From CBDUQI01 sp965369325 (GTDB taxonomy: Bacteria; Pseudomonadota; Gammaproteobacteria; Steroidobacterales; JBCBZW01), in the NCBI GenBank assembly GCA_965369325.1, contig CBDUQI010000103.1, forward strand, positions 1-19,738: DNA of 19,738 nt, given 5' to 3'. Shown one piece after another: positions 1-7,930 of the stretch (positions are counted from its first letter, which is position 1; every line of letters starts with the position of its first letter). A program made the translations under genes and the position numbers. The notes under the pieces were generated by a model that was given only the letters and a program-made list of their open reading frames with translations, did not search any database and was not told where the DNA came from.

Positions 1-2
1 AC

Positions 3-1706
3 CCGCCACCGCTCGCCAAAGGCTTTACCATCGTGTCGGACGAAGCCTGGGACCAGACGGCGGTACGCCAGGTCTTGCACACCTTCGCCTTCGCCAGCCA
101 GGCCACCGATGCGCAAATTGCCGAGTGGGCCGACATGCCCCCGCAACTGGCGATTCTGGAGATCTTCGATCCCGCCGAGCACAATCTGAAACTGGCCCAG
201 GCCGACCCCGCCCAGACCGATCTGCACCTGCGCGAGGCATCACTAAGCGCGCTCGCCGAGTTTTGGCAGTCGAACGACCCCGCCAACGCCACGCCCGAGG
301 CGGATCGGGCGCTGTACGATATTGAAGCGCGTCTGCAACTGGTGTGGGCGCGTGCTGCTGCCAGCCCAGGGCTGAACCCGCTGCGCCACCGCCTGGGCTT
401 GTGGGAAACCAACTACCACATGGCAGTGAACCTGGGCATTGCCAGCAAACAGCAGGTCGCCACCTATTACGAAGACATTCTGTCCGGCTACGCCAACCGG
501 CTGCCCTACCACCGCATTGTGACGGCTGCAGCTACCTCCGCAGCGATCGCCACGCAATACGGGCATCGCAAGAACGTTTTTGTCAACGGCGAATGCCGGT
601 GCAACGAAGACTTCGCACGCGAGTACTATCAGTTGTTCTTTGGCATCTTCGGCGAATACGATCCGCTCGGCCACGAGACCACCACCGTCAAGAACACCGC
701 CAGCGCGCTTTCTGGCTTAAGTGTGCAAGTGGATGAGAACAGCGGGCTGCTATCCGACCAAGTGCACTTCTCCACCGAGGAGCACGCCCCCGGACAACTT
801 CGATTGCTGGAACGCAGCGTCGGCGGCGTCGACGCACTCGAACGGATCGAGCGCCTGTCGCCCATCGCGGTGGAGCACCCGGAGAGCGTGCAGAACTTCC
901 CCGTGATGGTGGTTCGCGATCTGGCCGATGACAACCTCACCGAGGCCAAACGGCAGGTGCTACGCGAGGCCTGGGAAGAGAACAGCGCCAAAAATCTGCT
1001 TGAGTTCATCAGCGCATACGCCATCTCCGACACCTTCCACTCGCCGGACAGGCACAAGTACTGGAGCAGCATCGAGCGGCACATGATTATCACCAACCGG
1101 ATGATTCACAGTGCCATCGAATCTGATTTAGATTTGTATGATGTCACGCGCTTCCAGCGGGATGAGGTCAAAATGTTCGAGCCGAGTCACGATGTATTTG
1201 GAAGCCAGACCGGGTTGCAGGCCTCAGCAACATCCATCGTGTTCAACAACGCCTTCGCCCGCCACACCGATCAATACGGCCTGTATGGCGAACCGGACCG
1301 GGAGATTAACGGCGTTACCTGGACCAAGGACTGGGGCGCGCACATCCCCGCCGATGCGCAAGGGCGCCATGTTGTGCAGGCCGTCGCAGATTACCTATGG
1401 CAGCGCTTCATCGCCGATGGCTTACGCGATTTTGGTGTGGTCGAGCGAGCGCATATTTACGCTTTCCTGGCGGGCGATGACGATTTTCTTACCCTGGCTT
1501 ACCCAGACGATCTGGATCATGTACTGAGTTCCACCGAACTTAGCAGCGACCTGCGCTTGAGCGGACTGCTGAACGATCTAGCGCAGACAGAGGTCTTGTT
1601 AAATGATCCGGACCCGGTGAAATTCAGCACCGCTAACCGCCGCGTAGGGCTTGCGATCAACTTTATTCTCGCGACGCCTTATGCCTTTGCCCAGGAGGGC
1701 ATCTAA
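3..1706 (+). CDS. DUF1800 family protein, 5'-truncated by window edge
   Basis: This is a DUF1800-family protein; the family is widespread, usually exported, and of unknown biochemical function. The reading frame stays open to the first base of the window, so the gene very probably begins upstream. The first in-frame start codon is a GTG at 33, but I see no ribosome-binding site that makes it a convincing start. Family-like segments are the alanine/valine-rich N-terminal helix around AVRQVLHTFAF and the central NEDFAREYYQLFFGI, which matches the family's NExxARExxELxxLG pattern. At about 557 visible residues it is near full family length. It ends 1 nt before the DUF1501 gene, the usual partner, so the two are almost certainly co-transcribed. 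The missing N-terminus means export cannot be judged here. Confidence 0.8.
   Translation, partial: PPPLAKGFTIVSDEAWDQTAVRQVLHTFAFASQATDAQIAEWADMPPQLAILEIFDPAEHNLKLAQADPAQTDLHLREASLSALAEFWQSNDPANATPEADRALYDIEARLQLVWARAAASPGLNPLRHRLGLWETNYHMAVNLGIASKQQVATYYEDILSGYANRLPYHRIVTAAATSAAIATQYGHRKNVFVNGECRCNEDFAREYYQLFFGIFGEYDPLGHETTTVKNTASALSGLSVQVDENSGLLSDQVHFSTEEHAPGQLRLLERSVGGVDALERIERLSPIAVEHPESVQNFPVMVVRDLADDNLTEAKRQVLREAWEENSAKNLLEFISAYAISDTFHSPDRHKYWSSIERHMIITNRMIHSAIESDLDLYDVTRFQRDEVKMFEPSHDVFGSQTGLQASATSIVFNNAFARHTDQYGLYGEPDREINGVTWTKDWGAHIPADAQGRHVVQAVADYLWQRFIADGLRDFGVVERAHIYAFLAGDDDFLTLAYPDDLDHVLSSTELSSDLRLSGLLNDLAQTEVLLNDPDPVKFSTANRRVGLAINFILATPYAFAQEGI
1693..1698 (+). promoter_or_regulatory. 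Ribosome-binding site deciding the DUF1501 start
   Basis: A perfect AGGAGG lies inside the last codons of the DUF1800 gene, 9 nt before a GTG at 1708. It supports that GTG as the start of the DUF1501 protein rather than the ATG at 1651, which would overlap the upstream gene by more than 50 bases and bury the Tat signal. Confidence 0.8.
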
Positions 1707-1707
1707 C

Positions 1708-3111
1708 GTGAACCGACGGGACCTGTTGCGACTGTCACTGGCAAGCGCCGCGCTGTACGGCGCCAGCCCGTTGCCGAGACTATCGGCAGCCCGGGCGGCA
1801 CCGGCCGCGGACGGCTTTCCTTTGCTTGATCAGCGCACGCTGGTGCATATCACTCTCAACGGCGGGCCGGATCTGCGCTATTTGCTGCCGCCGGCCTTCA
1901 ACGCGGATGCCTCCAGTTACGGCTACCGCTACTGGCAGTCGATGGCCTCCGCCCACGGGCTGGCCGACCAGCCCAGTGCCTGGGAAGGCCGCTGGCAAAA
2001 CAGCTACCTGCCACAATCCAACGGCGAATTCGATTTTGGCATCTTGAGCAATTGCGGTTGGCTGGAGCGGATGTGGTCCGACGGCAAGCTGGCGATTATC
2101 TGCAATGCATTCGGGGCCTCCACCCGTGACCATGCGCACGGGCTGGTGGTGATGCACCGGGGCGATCATCTGGCCCAGCGCCTGGACACACGCTATTCCG
2201 GTTGGGGCGGGCGCCTCGCGATGCAGACCGATGCCAATGTCCTGGCCCTTAACAAGTTGCCTTTGCAGTTTGCCTTTGTGCCCGAAGCTGAGGCGGATCA
2301 GCCACGCAGTAATACGCGACTAATCTCTGCGCCGGACACGCGAAATATCTCGCTGTTCGACTCGCCGTCTGATGCGCAAAGAGAACGCCTGGTGCGCTCG
2401 CTGCGCAGTTACTACCAAAGCAAACGTGAGCAAGTGCCGACCAACTCAGTGTATCGCCGCATTGTGGATTTAGAGCAGCAAATTCGTGAGTTTGGTGAAC
2501 CGATTGATGCACGCCTCGCGAACATCCCGGTACCGGAGGCTATTTCGGCCCTGTACCAGGGCGATACGCCGACGCTGTTTAATCCGCAGTTTGGCGAGCA
2601 GATGCGCAATCTGTACGACAGTTTTGCCTGCAGCGACATCCTCAACCCACGGGTGATGTCATTGCAGTACGACGGCTTCGACACACATGACCATCAACTG
2701 GAAGAACTCGAACCCAGGCTGACCGACCTGTTCGGCACCCACATGGCCTTTGACGCGCTGACCAGCACGCTGCCGCAAGATGTGCAGGACAACACAGTGT
2801 TCATGCTGTCAGGCGAATTCGGGCGGCAAATTCGCGCCAATGGCGATGGCGGCACCGACCACGGCGAGGGCAACATAGCGCTGCTGTTTGGCAACAGCGT
2901 GCGCGGCGGTATCTATGGCGACATGTTCCCGCAATCAGAACTTACGCGGCTGGCGGATGAAAGCCCGGACGTTGAAGGCTTAACCAGTTTTGAGCATATC
3001 TTTGGCGCGGCGTGCGAGTGGGCCCAGGCCGGCGCAGCCGATGCCGTCTTCCCGTTTATGCAGGACACACCGCTGGAGGCGGGGCTCAACCTGGAATCGC
3101 TGTTTACCTGA
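1708..3111 (+). CDS. DUF1501 family Tat-exported protein
   Basis: This DUF1501 protein (467 residues) has the alkaline-phosphatase/sulfatase-like fold known for the family; its substrate is unknown. Starting at GTG 1708 the protein opens with NRRDLLRLSL, a twin-arginine signal followed by a hydrophobic stretch and an Ala-rich cleavage region, so it should be exported folded by the Tat system. Family hallmarks are the N-terminal LVHITLNGGPD segment, DTHDHQ in the middle, and the C-terminal block SGEFGRQI followed by GGTDHGEGN. It follows the DUF1800 gene by 1 nt with a strong Shine-Dalgarno. DUF1800/DUF1501 pairs recur in many bacteria as secreted partners. Its last 8 bases overlap the convergent LacI gene, leaving no room for a terminator between them. 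Confidence 0.9.
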   Translation: MNRRDLLRLSLASAALYGASPLPRLSAARAAPAADGFPLLDQRTLVHITLNGGPDLRYLLPPAFNADASSYGYRYWQSMASAHGLADQPSAWEGRWQNSYLPQSNGEFDFGILSNCGWLERMWSDGKLAIICNAFGASTRDHAHGLVVMHRGDHLAQRLDTRYSGWGGRLAMQTDANVLALNKLPLQFAFVPEAEADQPRSNTRLISAPDTRNISLFDSPSDAQRERLVRSLRSYYQSKREQVPTNSVYRRIVDLEQQIREFGEPIDARLANIPVPEAISALYQGDTPTLFNPQFGEQMRNLYDSFACSDILNPRVMSLQYDGFDTHDHQLEELEPRLTDLFGTHMAFDALTSTLPQDVQDNTVFMLSGEFGRQIRANGDGGTDHGEGNIALLFGNSVRGGIYGDMFPQSELTRLADESPDVEGLTSFEHIFGAACEWAQAGAADAVFPFMQDTPLEAGLNLESLFT

Positions 3112-4150
3112 GGGCGAAGCGAGAGGATTCACCGCGAATAGGCTCGCCTGAAAACACCCGGTTCTCGGGAGACAGATCCGGGTCTTCGATCCGTGCCACC
3201 AGTATTGAGACCGCCGCTTCGCTCATTCGCCCCACTGGCTGCCTCACTGTGCTTAGATGATAGGCGGCGTAGAACGCCGGGCCAGCTCCGTCAAACCCCA
3301 CCACTGACATATCCCCCGGCACCTTCAGCGCGAAGCCTTCGCGCGCCTCGTCGATGCAACCGATCGCCGTTACATCGTTCACGGCAAGCACCGCATCCGG
3401 CACTTGGCTTGTGTGGCGTGCAATCTCGGCAAACGCGGCCCGCCCGCTCGCATATCCATAATCACCGCGTACCACCCGAACGTTCTCCACCCCCAACTCC
3501 CACAACCGCCGTAAGGCGCTTGCAGTACGCAGGTCGCTCACCGGCGAGTCCTCGGGGCCGGCAATGATCGCGTAGCGTTCGTGCCCAGCCGCATGCAACT
3601 CATTCACCAGCCAGCGCGCCCCCCCTTCCTGGTCGCAACACACCGAGTTCACCGCAGCCGCCTCCAGTGATCGGTTAAAGAAGACTAACGGAATGTGTGC
3701 GTTGTGGATGGTCGCCACCTGTTCGGGCGACAGTCGCGCTGCGGCCACCATGCCATCAACGCGGTACTGAAGAATATGCTCCAGCATGGAATCCACCCCG
3801 CCCTCGTGCTCGGGCGTAAACAGCAGCACACGTATGCCTTGCTCGGATAAATGCCGCTCCAGATGCAGCAGTACCTCCGGGTAGTACAGGTTGGTCTGTT
3901 GGGAAATCACGACGGCCACCATGTTGGAGCGCTGTGTGATCAACCCCCGGGCGATCGCGTTGGGTCGATATCCGAGTGTATTGGCTGCCGCCAATACACG
4001 TTCACGCATCCTAGCCGAGGCGCTGGCCCCCTCCTGAAATACCCGGGAGACGGCCGACTGCGACACGCCCGCCAGCTTCGCTACGTCATACGAAGTTGCT
4101 CGCTTGCGTAATACCCTGTCGCTTTCTGCCTGCATCGCGCCTATTTTCAT
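3104..4150 (-). CDS. LacI family transcriptional regulator
   Basis: This is a LacI/GalR-type DNA-binding regulator of about 348 residues, the usual family length. The N-terminal helix-turn-helix (about residues 20-40, YDVAKLAGVSQSAVSRVFQ) is textbook, followed by the hinge with LAAANTLGYRPNAIARGL. The periplasmic-binding-protein-like effector domain runs to the C-terminus, with the typical VNDVTAIGCIDEA and MSVVGFDGAG strings. I start it at ATG 4148-4150; a TTG one codon upstream and an ATG at 4135 are alternatives, and the Shine-Dalgarno is poor for all of them. The gene lies downstream of the amine/paaK operon on the same strand but 259 bp away with its own AT-rich leader, and it converges on the DUF1800/DUF1501 pair. 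Its target is not evident. LacI regulators mostly sense sugars or nucleosides, so a role in amine catabolism would be unusual. Confidence 0.93.
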   Translation of the reverse strand: MKIGAMQAESDRVLRKRATSYDVAKLAGVSQSAVSRVFQEGASASARMRERVLAAANTLGYRPNAIARGLITQRSNMVAVVISQQTNLYYPEVLLHLERHLSEQGIRVLLFTPEHEGGVDSMLEHILQYRVDGMVAAARLSPEQVATIHNAHIPLVFFNRSLEAAAVNSVCCDQEGGARWLVNELHAAGHERYAIIAGPEDSPVSDLRTASALRRLWELGVENVRVVRGDYGYASGRAAFAEIARHTSQVPDAVLAVNDVTAIGCIDEAREGFALKVPGDMSVVGFDGAGPAFYAAYHLSTVRQPVGRMSEAAVSILVARIEDPDLSPENRVFSGEPIRGESSRFALR

Positions 4151-4409
4151 CAATGTAACTTCTCATAGCATAAGAATTCCTATTGATAGTAGAAACAATT
4201 GCTTCCGGATGTAAGCCCTGATCGAACAAATCAGCTCGATAAACAGGCTGATTCCACCAGTTTCTAACGTGTTTTGCGGGAGACTGCCCTGCACCGCGTA
4301 CTTATGGTCATATCGACACCGCCAAATCGGCCAGGCATCACGCACGGCGGGCGTGATGTACAAGCGCGGATGCCCCCGCCGGATCGCCGGCCAACGCACC
4401 GGCCGCGGG
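4151..4409. other. Intergenic region paaK/LacI regulator
   Basis: No convincing gene lies here. Bases 4151-4260 are clearly more AT-rich than the surroundings and probably hold the promoter of the LacI gene, though I cannot fix a good -10/-35 pair. An inverted repeat AATCAGC (4229-4235) / GCTGATT (4247-4253) with an 11-nt spacer lies about 80 bp before the regulator start and is a candidate operator or small hairpin. Bases 4340-4409, just after the paaK stop, are very GC-rich with several short CCGG-type complementarities but no U-tract. Confidence 0.5.
4229..4253. promoter_or_regulatory. Inverted repeat upstream of LacI gene
   Basis: AATCAGC and GCTGATT are exact reverse complements separated by 11 nt. 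The site lies in the AT-rich leader of the LacI-family gene, where an autoregulatory operator would be expected. However, the spacer is longer than in classical LacI-family operators, which have a compact palindrome with a central CG. Confidence 0.3.
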
Positions 4410-5708
4410 TCAGGTGCGCTGATCGATCACGCGCACCGCTTTACCTTCTGATCGGGTAATGCTGCCGGGTTGTAGAACATTGACGATAGTACTCACACCT
4501 ACGTGGGTTTTAATCCTGCCACGAAGCGCAGCAGCCGCCTGCTCTGCGGCCCTGGCATCGCCGGCCTGCGCAAGTTCAACGTTTACGGTCAGCACATCCA
4601 TGTTGCCACTGCGACTAAGTTCAAGCTGGTAGTGCGGGCTGAGTTGCTCGGCCAGAATGTGCTCCTCAATCTGGCTCGGAAACACGTTAACGCCACGGAT
4701 AATCATCATGTCGTCGCTGCGACCGGTAATCTTATCCATCCGCCGCATGGTGCGAGCGGTGCCCGGCAACAAACGCGTGAGATCGCGGGTACGATACCGA
4801 ATGACGGGCATTGCCCGCTTGGTTAACGAGGTGAACACCAACTCGCCATACTCCCCGTCCGCCAGCACCTGGCCGGTCAACGGGTCGATAATCTCTGGAT
4901 AAAAATGGTCTTCCCACAGCGTGGGCCCATCTTTGGTCTCAATGCACTCGCTGGCCACGCCAGGGCCCATCACCTCCGACAGCCCGTAGATGTCCACGGC
5001 ATCCATACCGCAGCGCTGCTCTATCTCTTTGCGCATGGCATCGGTCCATGGCTCTGCACCATGGATGCCCACCCGCAGTGAGCTGTCCGCCGGGTTCATG
5101 CCCTGGCGCTCAAATTCGTCGGCAATATTGAACATATAGGATGGCGTGCACATGATGATCTGCGGCCGAAAATCGCAGATAAGCTGCACCTGCTTTTCAG
5201 TCTGCCCGCCGGACATGGGAATCACCGTCGCACCAAGACGCTCAGCACCGTAATGCGCGCCCAGGCCCCCGGTGAACAGCCCATATCCGTACGCCACATG
5301 GATGATGTCTGCCGCGGTGCCGCCAGCCGCCCGGATAGAGCGGGCGCAAACCTTGGCCCATACGTCGATATCGCTTTGCGTGTACCCGACCACGGTCGGC
5401 TTACCGGTGGTACCGCTGGAAGCATGCACTCGAACCACTTGCTCCATCGGCACCGCAAACATCCCGAACGGATAGTTCTTGCGCAGGTCTTCCTTGGTGG
5501 TAAAGGGGAACGTCGCCAGGTCCTCTAACCGCTTCAGGTTGTCCGGGTGTGCGCCCACCTTCTCGCATCGGGCGCGGAACTCGGCAACGTTCTGGTAAGT
5601 GTGCCGCAGCGACTCGGCCAGCCGCTCAAGCTGCAGTGCACGCAGTTCATCAACGCTTGCTTTCTCAATCGGCTCCAGACTGGCCGGGGCGGCGCCCTGA
5701 CTGCTCAT
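4410..5708 (-). CDS. paaK: Phenylacetate-CoA ligase
   Basis: This is a cytoplasmic AMP-forming ligase that joins phenylacetate to coenzyme A, the entry step of the phenylacetyl-CoA pathway. The 432 residues match the family length. Visible motifs are the ATP-binding SSGTTGKPT at about residues 97-105, YGLSEVMGPG in the adenylate-binding region, RYRTRDLT, and the C-terminal RSEGKAVRV carrying the catalytic Lys near residue 423. I start at ATG 5706-5708 because AGGAG lies 8 nt ahead of it; the in-frame TTG two codons upstream would be too close to that site. It is the last gene of the amine dehydrogenase run, 26 nt after the cytochrome gene. This suggests that phenylacetate made from phenylethylamine is its substrate, although a hydroxylated phenylacetate is possible. 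Confidence 0.93.
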   Translation of the reverse strand: MSSQGAAPASLEPIEKASVDELRALQLERLAESLRHTYQNVAEFRARCEKVGAHPDNLKRLEDLATFPFTTKEDLRKNYPFGMFAVPMEQVVRVHASSGTTGKPTVVGYTQSDIDVWAKVCARSIRAAGGTAADIIHVAYGYGLFTGGLGAHYGAERLGATVIPMSGGQTEKQVQLICDFRPQIIMCTPSYMFNIADEFERQGMNPADSSLRVGIHGAEPWTDAMRKEIEQRCGMDAVDIYGLSEVMGPGVASECIETKDGPTLWEDHFYPEIIDPLTGQVLADGEYGELVFTSLTKRAMPVIRYRTRDLTRLLPGTARTMRRMDKITGRSDDMMIIRGVNVFPSQIEEHILAEQLSPHYQLELSRSGNMDVLTVNVELAQAGDARAAEQAAAALRGRIKTHVGVSTIVNVLQPGSITRSEGKAVRVIDQRT

Positions 5709-5734
5709 CCGCAATGCTCCTGCAATAAGATTGT

Positions 5735-6253
5735 TTAGGGTGCCGACACGGAACGGGTGTAGTCGGCGCTGGCCGCGCGCGCGGCGGCGGCAACCCGTGG
5801 CAGTTGCTCATCCAGCTCGCGCATGACCGCCGCACGCTCTGCTGCAGGGTCGGCCAGCGGCTGGCGACGCAGGCGCGCGACCTCTTCGGTGGAGTACGGC
5901 ACAAATCCCTCCGGCAACTGCTCGGCGCTGTAAGTTCGCAGATACCAGTTAACCAGCGCTGTCATCGGCTCATCCGCCAGCGGCGAGCCGGACACCCCCG
6001 GCACCCGGATCACAAACTCGCGGCCGCGCTGTGTGTGCAGGAAAAATCCGGTAAAACCTTTCATGCGCGGCACTTTGCCGGGCACGCCCTGTCCATCGGA
6101 GCCGTGACAGCCCTGGCAGTTAAGCATGTAGTTAAGTGGTTCGCGCGGCGTTGGCTCGGCACCGGCCGGCCCGGCCTGTAGCATAACCGCCAACGCCAGC
6201 GCACCAATCAGCGCAAACACTGCAGAAACTGCTCGGACCTGGCCCGCCATCAT
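5735..6253 (-). CDS. Small periplasmic monohaem cytochrome c
   Basis: This is a c-type cytochrome of 172 residues. A Sec signal peptide covers about residues 1-32, ending in an Ala-rich AGPAGA site. One haem-binding CQGCH lies at residues 46-50, and Met64 or Met97 could be the sixth ligand. The haem domain ends near the LVNWYL helix, and a charged, Arg/Ala-rich tail of about 60 residues follows. It begins 7 nt after the amine dehydrogenase light-chain stop. A small monohaem cytochrome also follows aauA in the Alcaligenes faecalis cluster as I recall it, so this is the best candidate for carrying electrons from the TTQ enzyme to the respiratory chain. The role is inferred from position. A single CxxCH and small size rule out the dihaem MauG maturation enzyme. 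The Shine-Dalgarno is weak, so translational coupling is likely. Confidence 0.88.
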   Translation of the reverse strand: MMAGQVRAVSAVFALIGALALAVMLQAGPAGAEPTPREPLNYMLNCQGCHGSDGQGVPGKVPRMKGFTGFFLHTQRGREFVIRVPGVSGSPLADEPMTALVNWYLRTYSAEQLPEGFVPYSTEEVARLRRQPLADPAAERAAVMRELDEQLPRVAAAARAASADYTRSVSAP

Positions 6254-6260
6254 ACGGCCG

Positions 6261-6776
6261 CTAGGAAGGCTTAGAGGACACCCCGATCACAATCGCAGTA
6301 GAGCAATTGTAGATCAGGCTGGACGTGCCCAGGCACCAGTTAATGTCGTTGGACACCTGCGGGCGATATGGCGGCCGGTCGCGCTCGTTGCGATTGCACA
6401 GGCAGGCATCACAGCCTACTTTGCCGCAGCAGTCGTTGTAGGAGATAACGTAGTGTTTGCCGTCGGCCGGATTCTCGCACGTGCCCAGCCAGGTCATCGG
6501 CGACATCTCGGTACCGGGCGGGCAACTGTTATGCGTGCCGCCGCAACAGCTGCACAGGAATCCGTCAATCGCACAGTATCGCCAGTAGTCGCAGGCTTGC
6601 GGGTCGCCGGGATCGTTCTCGTCCGCCTGCGCCTCGGCATCGCGAAACACCGGCAACAGCGGCAGCGCTGTAGCGCCAACCAACACAGCACCCGCGCGAC
6701 TTAAGAAACTGCGACGCGAGGTAGTGCTTGCCAACTGCCGCGCGCGGCGCTCGATTATCTGATCAAACCATTTCAT
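6261..6776 (-). CDS. aauA: Aromatic amine dehydrogenase light chain (TTQ subunit)
   Basis: This is the catalytic small subunit of a periplasmic tryptophan tryptophylquinone amine dehydrogenase, which oxidises primary amines to aldehyde plus ammonia. The long N-region carries a Tat signal (SRRSFL, Arg21-Arg22) before a hydrophobic stretch. The mature part has 14 cysteines, more than the 12 of methylamine dehydrogenase and equal to aromatic amine dehydrogenase as I recall it. CDYWRYCAIDGFLCSCCGG is also aromatic-amine-type. The quinone would form from Trp96 (MTWLGTC) and Trp147 (NDINWC), 51 residues apart as in both families. Asp115 in SYNDCCG sits where the catalytic base belongs. I chose ATG 6774-6776 because GGAG lies about 9 nt ahead and it starts 2 nt after the heavy-chain stop; the longer frame runs back into the heavy-chain gene. 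Specificity for aromatic rather than simple alkyl amines is inferred from sequence resemblance. Confidence 0.93.
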   Translation of the reverse strand: MKWFDQIIERRARQLASTTSRRSFLSRAGAVLVGATALPLLPVFRDAEAQADENDPGDPQACDYWRYCAIDGFLCSCCGGTHNSCPPGTEMSPMTWLGTCENPADGKHYVISYNDCCGKVGCDACLCNRNERDRPPYRPQVSNDINWCLGTSSLIYNCSTAIVIGVSSKPS

Positions 6777-6778
6777 CG

Positions 6779-7930
6779 TTATTTCTCCGCCTGCTTTTGC
6801 GGATAAACCACAAACGGCGTTTCCTGCCCAAAGTGCGGCAGCGTGCGCACAAACTTGCCAGACTTCGCCGCATAGATATCCAACGCCATATCGACGTTGG
6901 TGGCCACCAGTGTCGGGTTGTCTGCTTCGGGCGTGAGCGTGATGGACAGCGCCGGGGTCTGCAGGCTGATGCGCTGCAGACACTCCTGGGTACGGGTATT
7001 GAACACCCACACCTGTTCACCCGGATCTTTGTGCGTACCTTCGCCGCCGTGCGAATGCATCAGCACGTATAGCAGGCCGTCTGCATCTGTCTCAGCGATC
7101 TGAATGCCGCCGGGGCGCCAGTTGCCCTCGTCCTCACCGCGTAGTGCCCAGGGTTGGCTTACCCGCGCGCGCTCGCCGCTCATATCCACCTGCACCAGAT
7201 CCCCCTCGAAGGTGGGAAAGTACGCCACACGCTTATGTATCGCGGGTTTTTCGAACAATGCATCCGCGTCAACGTCAAAGAACGGCTCGGTGCGGGACTG
7301 GTTTTTTACCTCGCCGTCGCGGCGCAGACTAAACGAGTGTAGGCTGCCGTCACCACAGATGGCGGTAAAGCCCGTATCACCGGTGGGATACACGTAAGCG
7401 CAGGCCGGTATGGGAATCTCACCCACAAACTTGCGATCCACCATGTTCACCACCGTGACCGAGGTGGCCGGAGACAGATTGAACAGCAGCAAGAAGCGCT
7501 CGTCATTAGTGAGCTGCATTTTCCAGCGATTGGGCATGGTGCTGGCCCGTTTGGCCGGAATCAACACCTCACCGCTTGGGGCAAGTGTTTCGCGATCGTA
7601 AATGGTGATGACGTCGGTGCGCTCCCCGCGACTGCCGCGGCTATAGAAGGTCTCAGCCACGTAGAATTCCGAACGGGTGGCGGATGTATGGAAATCCGCG
7701 ATAAACGAGGCGGTGACCATCCCCTTCACCATCGTCATATCGGTGGCGGTGGGGTCGATGAGATAGACCCGCCCCTCCAGCATATGAAAGAAGGTGGCAT
7801 CGTGTACCAACAGCCAGTGCGGCGGATAAGTCTCGGGCAGAGTGTTGTACTGGAACAGTGGCTCTGGCTGCAGCTCGGCGTAAGCGCTGGTGCAGCACAA
7901 AGACAACAGAAGGGCTAAAGGCTTTTTCAT
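6779..7930 (-). CDS. aauB: Aromatic amine dehydrogenase heavy chain
   Basis: This is the large, beta-propeller subunit of the quinoprotein amine dehydrogenase. It forms the structural shell around the light chain in an alpha2beta2 periplasmic enzyme. I start at ATG 7928-7930, which gives a clean Sec signal (KK, then a Leu-rich core, cleavage after SAYA near residue 18) and 383 residues, the normal family length; a longer frame adds nine residues without a better ribosome site. Family-like strings include RGSRGERTDV, LSPATSVTVVNMVDR, TAICGDGSL, NWRPGG and the strongly conserved GGEGTHKDPGEQVWVFNT. These resemble the aromatic amine enzyme more than methylamine dehydrogenase. It is the first gene of the minus-strand run and faces hmgA across a 371-bp control region. 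Unusually, the light chain follows directly, without aauE/aauD (mauE/mauD) between them. Confidence 0.92.
   Translation of the reverse strand: MKKPLALLLSLCCTSAYAELQPEPLFQYNTLPETYPPHWLLVHDATFFHMLEGRVYLIDPTATDMTMVKGMVTASFIADFHTSATRSEFYVAETFYSRGSRGERTDVITIYDRETLAPSGEVLIPAKRASTMPNRWKMQLTNDERFLLLFNLSPATSVTVVNMVDRKFVGEIPIPACAYVYPTGDTGFTAICGDGSLHSFSLRRDGEVKNQSRTEPFFDVDADALFEKPAIHKRVAYFPTFEGDLVQVDMSGERARVSQPWALRGEDEGNWRPGGIQIAETDADGLLYVLMHSHGGEGTHKDPGEQVWVFNTRTQECLQRISLQTPALSITLTPEADNPTLVATNVDMALDIYAAKSGKFVRTLPHFGQETPFVVYPQKQAEK

Noticed and set aside
4163..4399. A 78-residue frame in the gap between paaK and the LacI gene
   Set aside because: It has no good ribosome-binding site, no recognisable domain, mixed composition, and spans an AT-rich and a GC-rich half that look like regulatory and post-operon DNA.
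5735..6253. The cytochrome as the MauG TTQ-forming enzyme
   Set aside because: MauG is a dihaem protein of roughly 40 kDa; this protein has a single CxxCH and only 172 residues.
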